Positions 1 to 7,983 of a stretch of 20,447 nucleotides of DNA are shown piece after piece; the stretch's first letter is position 1, and each line of letters opens with the position of its first letter. Under the pieces are notes generated by a model. It had not been told where the DNA came from and made no database searches. It was given only the letters and a program-made list of their open reading frames with translations. The translations under genes and the position numbers were made by a program. Source of the stretch: Acanthamoeba lenticulata (taxonomy: Eukaryota > Discosea > Longamoebia > Acanthamoebidae); assembly GCA_002179805.1 (NCBI GenBank), contig NAVB01001734.1, forward strand, positions 1 through 20,447. The letters run 5' to 3'.

Positions 1-149
1 TTTAAATTAGGTAAGTTGTTTGATTGAAGACAAAAAAACCCAAAAAGGATAAATTAGAGTTTATCAGAAAAGGTGGATGACGCGAATTGGATGTTTATTT
101 CAAAAAGAAGAAAATTTAAAAATCGTGGGGGCCACAGGTAAAAAACGAG

Positions 150-212
150 ACCGCGTACGCGTATGTGGTGCTGACGCTTATATATTAACCAGACCGCGTA
201 CGCGTACGCGGT
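150..212. repeat. CpG palindrome copies 1-2
   Basis: Two copies of the 20-bp palindrome, at 150-169 (two C-to-T changes at CpG) and 193-212 (perfect consensus ACCGCGTACGCGTACGCGGT). They lie beyond the stop codon of the minus-strand transposase-like gene, in non-coding DNA. Confidence 0.9.
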
Positions 213-268
213 ACCCAAATTCGGCTTGTTCAGTGAGTTGTAAAGATGATAAAATAGACGCACCCAAT

Positions 269-1860
269 TCATACATCTTCAGACCATTTTGTTCTAAGTA
301 TTTCAAGACGAGACCATAAAGAAGGCCTGATGCGATTGTCAAGATCAAGGGCGACATCAGGATGAAGAAGAGTAGAATAAGAAACAAAGTCAGCGTCACC
401 ATCCATTCTTTGCCAAATGTTGTCGTCTCCTTTTTGCAGCCAGTTCAGATAGATACGGGTGCGAGTGGTACGCTGGACAACACCAAGCCAAATCTCATCA
501 GATTCACCAGCAACAGCAACAATAGCGCCTTTATCAGGTTTTTCCTTGGTGAGGTCCATTGTGGCATCTCCCGTCAAAACAAGGCTGGCTTCATATGGGG
601 GATTAATTGAGTCCAACTGGGAAAAAGCTGAGATTCTACTTCGTCAGCCATTTCAATGGGTTTATAATTATATTACTGACCTTAAGTGCCTGTCGCTGGT
701 GTAGATGATAAATTCCTCGTTCAGCTTTTACCAGATTTAAATGTTCTGACTTTCTCTGCTTTAGCTGAATTTGTTCCATTGTTGAAAGACGTCCATTGTT
801 TAAATGATCATTTGATTTAGCACAGTCAGTACATTGTCCTAATACACAGAAGTGTGGAAATTTAACATGCTTGTGCTCAGTGGCGAATATCTTACAAAAC
901 TGGGATATGCTCAGAGGATGACTGGTGATGTAGGTGATCTCACGGATAGCAGCATTATATTTTTTGTAAAGGTGTTCCCTTGTCATAATCATAGGCATGT
1001 AGATCTTGTAGGAATTAGGCGCATGGCAGCCATACTGTCAATGTTAATTATGTCTGTAACGTATATAAGATGAGAATTACAAACCACCATCAAGCGCTAT
1101 AGTATGACTACACGTACCGCGTACGTGTACGCGGGCCACATCAGTACGTAAACATTCAAAAAATGTTGACAATATTTAGTAGAAGGGATCGCAAACGCAT
1201 ATGTGAAAAAGCTGTCAACAGACCGCGTACGCGTACGCGGCAGCATAGCTTAAGATAACGTACCATGTTGGTGTAGTCTTTAATCCAGGCATTCGCATAA
1301 GATGCAGCAGTAGACGTCATACGGCCGCGATGGAAACTTACCTCACTAGCGTAGTTACACATTTTATTTTCAGATATACCATAGGCATTCATGAAGGCTG
1401 TTCTGCAAACAAGCTATGTGCAAGTTAAAATTAATCCATAAGATAAAATAAACAAGAACATGTACTCGGCGTTCAATGAAGAAACATCTCATTGTGGCAC
1501 TTTGATGCTCCATAATAATTCTTAACCATTGGCGTGAGGCGGCTTGGTTCATATTCTTCCATTTGAGATGACATGCCCAAATTATGGAATTATCGAATTG
1601 TCGTAAGCATTTTTGTAAGCAACAAGATTTCAACAATATCTTATCTATATCTAAAGAATTAACATGCTGAAGAGCCTTGCTTGAAGATACGGCGGATTGA
1701 TTTCGGTGAGTGTTGGTGTAACTAAGCTCAGTGATATCATCAGCATTAACCAGAGCTGCATCCAGAATACTTCGCGGTATTGAAAGACTTTGCAATGGTT
1801 GAGGATCTTGCGGCCTTAGCTCGTAATTCCACCAAATAGCTGAATTGATAAAACTGTTGA
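269..1860 (-). pseudogene. transposase/integrase-like protein gene (DUF7869-type), apparently lacking its catalytic core
   Basis: Exons read on the minus strand: about 1860-1480 (contains KSCCLQKCLRQF, then a hydrophilic helix), 1402-1264 (AYGISENKMCNYASE, then NAWIKDYTNM), 1034-681 (YMPMIMTREHLYKKY, SISQFCKIF, then the Cys pair CVLGQCTDCAK and a long helix with LNLVKAERGIYHLHQRQA), and 616-269 (stop at 269). This order of a CC..KCL element, an 'AxGIS' element, a 'Y/LP..T+..lY' element, an SxxxFC element and a CxxC zinc-like pair followed by ER..Y...R..A is, from memory, the N-terminal half of the eukaryotic DUF7869-type transposase/integrase-like family. In that family a DDE-like core should follow; here the next exon instead opens with LDSINPPYEAS and goes straight to a C-terminal-looking beta domain (GAIVAVAGESDEIWLGVV). 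The core therefore appears deleted. The start exon and the first splice junction (near 1403-1480) could not be fixed. The intron 1035-1263 carries two CpG palindromes. Confidence 0.5.
1116..1241. repeat. CpG palindrome copies 3-4
   Basis: Copies at 1116-1135 (one CpG transition in the core, last base changed) and 1222-1241 (perfect 16-bp core, last base changed). Both fall inside the predicted intron 1035-1263 of the minus-strand transposase-like gene. Confidence 0.9.
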
Positions 1861-1876
1861 CGTGTGATCCGACCAA

Positions 1877-2351
1877 ATTTAATGTTAGTTAGTGAACCGC
1901 GTACGCGTACACGGTACATTAAGGATGCATTGCTAAACAGTGAGCACGTTGAACATGCTCTCGCGTACGCGTACGCGGTACTTTAATTTGGTAAAACAGT
2001 TATTAAAATATATTAATAATTATGGATATATATTTCGTCTTCAAATTTTCTTATTTTGATTAAAATGATATGCAATCGATTGGGTAGAGATAATTCTGCA
2101 AACCTGCATGTGATCGCTTGTTCCATTGCAAGGGTTAAACGACAATGACAGCAGCTTATGGTTCTGAAAGCGTCAATGAAAAGTCGACCAATCAACCACC
2201 GAGATTTTAACAAACTCTACACAAGAATGCGTCTACAGATACCGCGTCTACAAAAATTTGTGATTGGATGCCTCAGAAGTATTTGAAAAAAACTAGGGCC
2301 TGTGCTCATTTTTCTTATCCACGCTGAACCACACACACCTCGCCTTCACCC
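1877..2351. other. intergenic region between divergent genes
   Basis: This AT-rich stretch separates the minus-strand transposase-like gene from the plus-strand ParB-like gene, so it should hold both promoters or the missing first exon of the minus gene. A minus-strand open frame at 2013-2213 has no convincing ATG and no recognisable domain. Two CpG palindromes lie at its left end, and a weak half-site-like string (ACCGCGTCTAC) occurs near 2241. No TATA-like element could be assigned with confidence. Confidence 0.4.
1896..1979. repeat. CpG palindrome copies 5-6
   Basis: Copies at 1896-1915 (one G-to-A change at a CpG) and 1960-1979 (perfect 16-bp core, first two bases changed). They lie upstream of, or in an unplaced first intron of, the minus-strand transposase-like gene. 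Confidence 0.9.
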
Positions 2352-5300
2352 ATGGAGCCAGAGCCAGACGCGACACAATCACCCAGCGGAATTCCGTCAA
2401 TGGTGACCGAATCCCGGAACGTCAAGACGTTGACGGGGTGGATGGTCAAACAACCAGCGTGGAAAAACGTGAAAGTCAGCAACCTGCGCAAAAAAAAGCT
2501 GGGAGAGCTGCAGGAAATTTGCATAGTACGGAATCTACCCCTATCTTGCATTTTAATAATTTTAAATCTAATAATAAAATATGTATTTTACAGGAACACT
2601 ACCACAAGCGCGCTCAAGAGGTATGTTTATCTCCACCGCGTACGCGTACGTGGTCAGTTCGGAAGACCGCGTACGCATACGCGCTTTAGTTTTATAACTG
2701 TTATTATACCGCGTACGCGTACGCGGTCAGTATGATTTGCATATACCAATGTTTTGATAACTTTATTGAATTGTCCATATTGATGTTTATATCATTAAAA
2801 TCATAAATGAGTATTTTAAAATGATTTTGATAATTAATTTGGCTGTGTACGTGTACGCGATCCATTACTTATGATAATGCGACTCTATAACAGAAAGAAG
2901 GGACAGCCATTTTGGCGCAAAATTCTCAGCCTTACCTACCTGGTGGAGAATCTGCGACCCAGGAAGCCAAGGTATAGTATTAGTCAATTTTTTATATGAG
3001 TACCTGCTGACTTATCTACAGGACAAGTCACCTTCGCTGAGTGAGGACGAACGAGAAGAACCAGTTGAGGAGAATCCGTTGGTATGTAGTGAACAAGATA
3101 TTCCAGTCCCTGCAGTTAAAACTTGTACTGTGTACGCGTACGCGGTCCGGTATTCTGATCATTTGCGGTTAATCAGACGTCAGCGGAGCTGGAAGAAATC
3201 ACGAAGAAGAACCGTCTTGCGCGTTACGAGGAGTTGATGAGAGAGCACGTTAAAGCGAATGCTTTCGCTGTGGACATCCGCTGGTTGACGAAAGCTGGCA
3301 ATCTTCGTCCTGTCACAGCTCGCGGTAAACGAACTCTTACCGCCGCAATGAACGAATTAGGAGTCATCGTCATGGAGTGTTTGCTTGTTCAAGAGTTACC
3401 TCCTTCGGAATGCGTTCTGAACGACGGCAAGCCTGAATATGTTGTCATCGACGGAAATCACCGCGTCGCCACTGCGCGCTTGCTTTTTCCGGAGAAGCAT
3501 TTTCTGTGGCTATGTGATCTTTTAGACGTATGGCTTTTCAATTATTTTTATTTGCTGTTTTTTGCTGATTTTGCTCCATACTTTATGCAGGACAAGGTGA
3601 CTCCTGAGGAGGTCAAGTTGATTGCTTGGGCTAGGAACTACATGCATGATGAGGGCGCTGTTCATCGTGACGAGTGGGAAGACTTCTGGAATCTCAGGGA
3701 TGATCTGAAGGACCCCTCAAATTGGACGACTGTCGAAAAGGGCAAAAAGATTGACTGGCCAACCTTGCTGTCAAAAATCGTACGTATTCTTACGCTTTGT
3801 CTTTATCAAAGAGCGCGTACGTGTACGCAATGACATTGAGATACGTTTATGTCCGTGTACGCGTACGTGGTATGTTATAGCCCGGCGTCAATCGCTACGA
3901 CAAGGCGGAGCGTGATCGCGTGTACAACCGTTTATGTAACTACATGGGCGTTCTCAACAAGTTCGAATCAGAATGGGAAGGCACAGGCCGGTTGCTTGAA
4001 AGCAAGTATCTTGAGAGTCTCGAACCGATGCCGATCAACCCTCTTTTTCTTCGTGGAGTAAAAAGTGAAGACAATGTTGTCTTTGCAGCCTTGAAATACC
4101 TCTTTCAACAAGACAAGCCCAAAATCACCAAAGCCTGTACGTTGCTCAGGTGCTCAAACGTCTCTATTTGCTAACTTTTTGTTTAATTGTAGGTTTCCGT
4201 GATCTCGTCGACGTGATGGATAAACGGATTAGCTTCCTCCATAAAGTCTCGACCGATTGCCAGAAGCTTTCATCATCTGCTTTCAAGACCGTTAAGCACC
4301 TTGTGGCCGATGGATCATGGGTAATTATGACTGTATTTTGTTTATAGATATCTTTTCTCATCACGTACGCGTACACGATCGTTTTCACAGGACTGTTGGC
4401 TGTCAGAGACTGCTACCGTCATCAAACTTCTCAACAATCCCGAGTTCGATGTGGAGACGGTCGACGAGGTGATGGAGCAGCAGAAGGCGGAGAGAGAGCG
4501 ACAAAAAAATATTTCAAGGCGGAAGCAGTCGACGACGACGGCAGCTTCATCGAAGAGCCTGGATGACAGCACGTCCGCCTACGAGGCAGTTCGTCTTTAT
4601 GAGGAAGTGGAAACCGAACATGAGCAGCTCCGAAACGTGTTGCTTGATGCATGCGTGCCCAGCAAGAACGTCGCTGGCTTACGGTTCGACATTATTGTGT
4701 GTGATCTGTGGCCTGACTCCCGAGTCAGGATATGGGATGCCGAAGGGCTGGACGAAATGATGAGTTTTTGCAGTCAAGCGACTTCAAGTACGTACATGCT
4801 GTCCAATAGTATCCGTTTATAGTTCTCATATTTATATGCAGGACCCTATGCCGTTGTGCTGACAACGAACGTTATCAAGATGGGCGGACTTGTCAGTCTC
4901 CTGAATCAGGAAAACAGCAGGTGGACACTTCTGAGGCTGGTGACAGGGTCACTCCCCAACGTGCACATGAAAAGTGAAGGCGGTATGCAACACAACGGTA
5001 CGTTACTAATACCTATACCGACTACTTTTCCGGCCGCGTATGCGTACGCGGTCGTTACGCAGCAATTGGCTGTGTTATTATATGACCACGTACACGTACG
5101 CGGTCTTTGTTTCCATTTTCTTAAATGCGATGTCTTTCTTGTGCAGCTTTATACGCAATCTTCATTGGACGATCGGATTGCAGTTATGTTTTCAATCCGG
5201 AGTCCCGACTTACGCAAGACTCCATCAAGATTCCCAAGCTTTCTGCTCACGAAAAGATTGGAGCGATTAAAAAGTGGAATCCACGCTTCGTTTATCATCA

Positions 5301-6195
5301 TCCGCATGTCAACCAGATCTGTACAATTCTATACCCAATCAATCATGTAATATTGTCTTATTAACTTTTTCTTTTTAAGCGTCCCTGTTCTACCAGTCAC
5401 TTCTTCTCGCCTACTCGCAAGGCAAGTCTTCACGGACAGTTTTGGATTGGTCGCCTCTTCGAGCCGCACCGTTCCTGGCAGCGGAAAGAATCGGGTTCAG
5501 CTATTCAATGCTGATATCTTCGTCCAGGGCCAGTGATGCTGAGGTGAGGATCTTGTCCAGCGCGATTGACTGTCTTCTCTTCCACGCAATTCCTGATGAC
5601 GTCCAGTCATGGATTCACAAGCACGAAGCCATACGTAACGATCAGCGGAAGCAACAAGCTCTGATGAGGACCTCTCTCAGGCGTCCGGAAGTCACGGAAA
5701 CTCCTCCACTGGTACGCATCTTCTATTGAATTTCATTTTTTCTGATCGCATACACGTACGTGGTCGTTCAGAGTTACTCATGTATCGCGTACATGTACGC
5801 GGTTTCATACTTTTTCATTCATGTCATTTTTACAGCCCAGCTTCAAAAAATTGCCTCACTCGGCACCTGGTCCTGCCTCCCGCAAGCGCGGTCGATCACC
5901 ATCCCGTTCTCCTTCGCCTTCGCTTTCTCCTTCGCTCGACAAGTTTTCCGACATCTCCGACCATGAAAAAAAACGTCGCCGGTCCCCGTCTCCGGAAAGA
6001 TCGCCTCGAGCTAAGAAGCATCATCAACGATCGAAGAGTCGCCGTTCCCGTAGTAGGAGCCTGAGCTCATCGCACCGGTCACGGTCTGCGGCGAGCACTC
6101 CGTATTCATCTTCCACGTCCAGCACGTCCAGCTCACATGTGCAGAAGCGAGGAAAAATCACTGCAGATAGTTCTTTCGAGAATTTGCTTGTTTAG
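2352..6195 (+). CDS. ParB/sulfiredoxin-domain protein fused to a degenerate DNA-methyltransferase-like region with an RS-rich tail (13 exons, about 893 aa)
   Basis: Exons: 2352-2525, 2594-2620, 2894-2971, 3022-3081, 3177-3527, 3591-3779, 3881-4136, 4193-4320, 4391-4787, 4842-4997, 5147-5320, 5380-5711, 5836-6195. All junctions are GT-AG and every phase matches. The ATG at 2352 opens a frame that splices cleanly, so I chose it. A basic N-terminus is followed near residues 114-230 by a ParB/Srx-type domain with the hallmark VIDGNHRVATA (about 203-213). Residues about 515-775 resemble a permuted (beta-type) DNA methyltransferase: FDIIVCDLWPD (about 520-530) stands where motif IV (DPPY/W) is expected, and TVLDWSPLRAAPFLAAERIGF (about 683-703) where motif I (DPFxGxGT..AAExxG) is expected. 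Prokaryotic and phage proteins with ParB followed by an N6/N4 methylase are an established architecture. Here both catalytic motifs are altered, so enzymatic methylation is doubtful and a DNA-binding or scaffold role is possible. Exon 13 encodes an Arg/Ser-Pro tail (RGRSPSRSPSP and similar) typical of nuclear proteins. The long intact spliced frame argues for function. Function itself is inferred, not known. Confidence 0.72.
2635..2861. repeat. CpG palindrome copies 7-10 (intron 2)
   Basis: Four copies in intron 2 (2621-2893) of the ParB-like gene: 2635-2654, 2666-2685, 2708-2727 (perfect) and 2842-2861 (strongly decayed, three core CpG transitions). This is the longest intron of the gene (273 bases) and the one with most copies. 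Confidence 0.9.
3127..3146. repeat. CpG palindrome copy 11 (intron 4)
   Basis: One copy inside intron 4 (3082-3176), with two C-to-T changes at the first two CpGs and the rest intact. Confidence 0.9.
3812..3871. repeat. CpG palindrome copies 12-13 (intron 6)
   Basis: Copies at 3812-3831 and 3852-3871 inside intron 6 (3780-3880). Each carries two core CpG transitions plus changes at the outermost bases. Confidence 0.88.
4360..4379. repeat. CpG palindrome copy 14 (intron 8)
   Basis: One copy, ATCACGTACGCGTACACGAT, inside the 70-base intron 8 (4321-4390). The changes are themselves symmetric, so the palindrome has been kept apart from the outer bases. Confidence 0.88.
5033..5104. repeat. CpG palindrome copies 15-16 (intron 10)
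   Basis: Copies at 5033-5052 (one CpG transition in the core) and 5085-5104 (two) inside intron 10 (4998-5146). Confidence 0.88.
5745..5803. repeat. CpG palindrome copies 17-18 (intron 12)
   Basis: Copies at 5745-5764 (three core CpG transitions) and 5784-5803 (two) inside intron 12 (5712-5835). These are the rightmost copies; none was found from 5804 to the end of the window. Confidence 0.88.
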
Positions 6196-6480
6196 CAGCA
6201 TTTGTATCACCTGAACAAGTGCATAAAAAAATAAAAAAAAGATTTCCTTGATTTTTCTTTTTTCATTATTCTAATCGCCCATTTTTAAACTTGCAAACAG
6301 TTTTTTGTTGTATAAAATGAAAGGTCAGAAGCATTCTTGCTGTAAATTATGTTTTTTGTAAATTTTCTTACGATTTTTTTTATTTAATAAAGTCAAAAAT
6401 GAGGATTGATTTTTTCAAATAAAATTGATTTTGATGTGCTAAAAACGACTTTGTTAAAATAAAATGTATTTCGCACAATG

Positions 6481-7010
6481 ATTGGACCTCTCATTTCAAA
6501 TGAGCCCATGTTCTTGGCTGTGCAAACATCTGTCTTGTAGCTGGCGTCTGAGTGGACATAGGGGAAGGAGTCTGAGAAGTTGTTGTGATGAGAGATAGTG
6601 GTGGTAGGAAGAGATTGCTGGTAGCAAATGGTGTGATGAATAGTGCTGTTGAGGTAAGTGAGAACATGGCGTGCTGCCTGGTAGTGTGTGTGGTCATAGG
6701 CACACAGGAAGCAAGCAAGGTAGGTGGCTGCACTCTGGAGGTACTCGACCAGATGCCCACCGACTGTCTCAAGCTGCCTTTCCGCAGCATCGTCAGGTCT
6801 CTTCTCTACATTGCCATCACCACTTGTCCCAACATCCTCTACGCCTTGATGAAGGCAATGTCGTTTGCCTTGCTGATGATGAGTAGATCATCAATGTAGA
6901 CAGAGATAAGGACCTTGTGCTGTCCAGCAATGGTGTAGATGAAGGTGGCGTGTAGCTTGGGATCGTACAGCTTGTCTCTCTTGCCATGGTGAATTTGACA
7001 ACTTGTACAC
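6481..7010 (-). mobile_element. Ty1/copia retrotransposon relic (reverse transcriptase to RNase H part) with internal inversion
   Basis: On the minus strand, about 7000-6839 gives KLHATFIYTIAG then LISVYIDDLLIISK, the YxDD active-site block of a copia reverse transcriptase. Further along the same strand, about 6750-6490 gives AARHVLTYLNSTI and then PYVHSDASYKTD, the copia linker and RNase H start. The block expected between them lies on the opposite strand: plus-strand 6765-6860 reads LPFRSIVRSLLYIAITTCP and continues NILYALMKAM, the copia 'yRSxvGsLLYia..tRPDI' motif. The element is therefore a short fragment with a small inversion, in-frame stops and no long terminal repeats seen. It cannot encode a working polymerase. 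Confidence 0.78.
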
Positions 7011-7564
7011 CAAACCAATGGAAAATGATAAGGTACACAGTCATCAGGTGTACAGTGCAAAAAGAGTCATTGTTCAATAAAAGATCAACTGGATAATGAC
7101 GTAAAAATAAAAACATCAATATCAATTTATCACTTGGAGAAAAAAAAATGGTATCTTGTTGCTAATTGTTGTAAATGAAAACAATAAAGTTGTAATAATT
7201 GATGATAACCATCAATTGATATTCCCAATAATTCTCCAAAACAAGATCTAGGCAATTGATAGATATAATGTGTCACTTAATTTTATTTGTTAACAACATT
7301 AATCATCTTTTACATTTCGTCCTCTTTTTCTTGAAGAAGTACCTTATTATAAAGAGCTAAATAACGAAATAAATGCACAATAGAACAATAATATTTCCAG
7401 ATCTTATCTTTGATTTTCAATAAAGGTGATGCTAAATGTGAACATTTTGTTTTGCCTGGTACAACATAGCATAAACATAATGGTTAATAAATGTATTGAA
7501 AACAATAGTAACTTCAATAGCTTTAATGTTGAACCCACAGAAGTAGCAAACAACTTTGCATCCA
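7011..7564. other. AT-rich stretch without recognisable gene
   Basis: Very AT-rich DNA between the copia relic and the GC jump at about 7565. No open frame with protein-like composition, no RNA gene and no palindrome of the island family was seen. It may be further decayed element sequence. Confidence 0.4.
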
Positions 7565-7858
7565 TCACCGTGAGCGCTCAGATTGTTTTGCGCTCTGCGG
7601 CCGTTTCACCCGCGCGAACCGGCTTGTAAAAGGGTCATACCGAAACGAAACCCGCGCGCGGGGCGCCAGGTCCGGCACCGGGTTCTCCACCCAGGCGCAG
7701 AGGAGATGGGCGTATGCCTTTACAAACGGTACGGCCAGGGAGAAACCCGGATCGTTGAAGGAGATGACCATCCATTCGCCATCCGCATTCGCCTGGTCCA
7801 CTTTGGCTTTGTGCACCGAGCAATGCCAGACCCTGTGCCCTAAGACGCCGTCTTCCAA
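7565..7858 (-). CDS. hypothetical GC-rich open frame at the composition boundary, possibly a truncated exon
   Basis: A minus-strand frame stays open upstream past 7858 without an ATG and stops at 7565, where GC-rich DNA meets the AT-rich island. It reads KVDQANADGEWMVISFNDPG and RARVSFRYDPFTSRFA, which looks protein-like, but I recognise no family. The lack of a start and the stop at the junction suggest an exon fragment cut by the island, or a chance frame. It lies head-to-head with the MRH-domain gene. Confidence 0.22.
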   Translation of the reverse strand: MEDGVLGHRVWHCSVHKAKVDQANADGEWMVISFNDPGFSLAVPFVKAYAHLLCAWVENPVPDLAPRARVSFRYDPFTSRFARVKRPQSAKQSERSR

Positions 7859-7891
7859 TTTTAGTCGTGAGATTCGAGAGAAAGCCCGGCG

Positions 7892-7911
7892 AACGACACG
7901 GCCGTGTCGTT
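7892..7911. promoter_or_regulatory. perfect 20-bp palindrome upstream of the MRH-domain gene
   Basis: AACGACACGGCCGTGTCGTT is self-complementary over all 20 bases and ends 72 bases before the chosen ATG at 7984. Its position suits an operator-like site for a dimeric transcription factor. It is unrelated in sequence to the CpG palindromes of the island. A regulatory role is inference. Confidence 0.4.
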
Positions 7912-7983
7912 ATTAATAGGCCGATAGAAACCAGTTTCCATCAACTTCAGATTCACCATCTAAGAAGTGACAATCTTTTGGAG

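Larger units (their letters stand above)
1..7564. other. AT-rich island carrying mobile/acquired genes
   Basis: Base composition is clearly AT-rich compared with the GC-rich remainder, and the change is abrupt near 7565. Everything recognisable inside is mobile-element-like or foreign in flavour: a broken transposase-like gene, a ParB/methyltransferase-like gene with many introns, a copia relic, and a private family of CpG palindromes not seen elsewhere in the window. The genes still use GT-AG introns, so they have either been expressed in this nucleus or evolved in a related one. Whether the island is one inserted unit or layered insertions is inference; its left end lies outside the window. 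Confidence 0.6.

Noticed and set aside
178..402. Minus-strand frame with a hydrophobic stretch resembling a membrane segment.
   Set aside because: It overlaps the last exon of the transposase-like gene in another frame and runs into a CpG palindrome; it has no independent support.
2438..2689. Alternative plus-strand frame that runs through intron 1 of the ParB-like gene.
   Set aside because: It reads through splice sites into a CpG palindrome; the 58-codon exon 1 joins exon 2 at phase 0 with GT-AG borders.
4711..4728. Hairpin-capable CCTGACTCCCGAGTCAGG.
   Set aside because: It lies inside exon 9, is coding, and has no sibling copies, so it is probably chance.
150..5803. CRISPR array.
   Set aside because: The repeats are irregularly spaced from tens to hundreds of bases, lie in introns of a spliced eukaryotic gene, and are full palindromes without uniform spacers.
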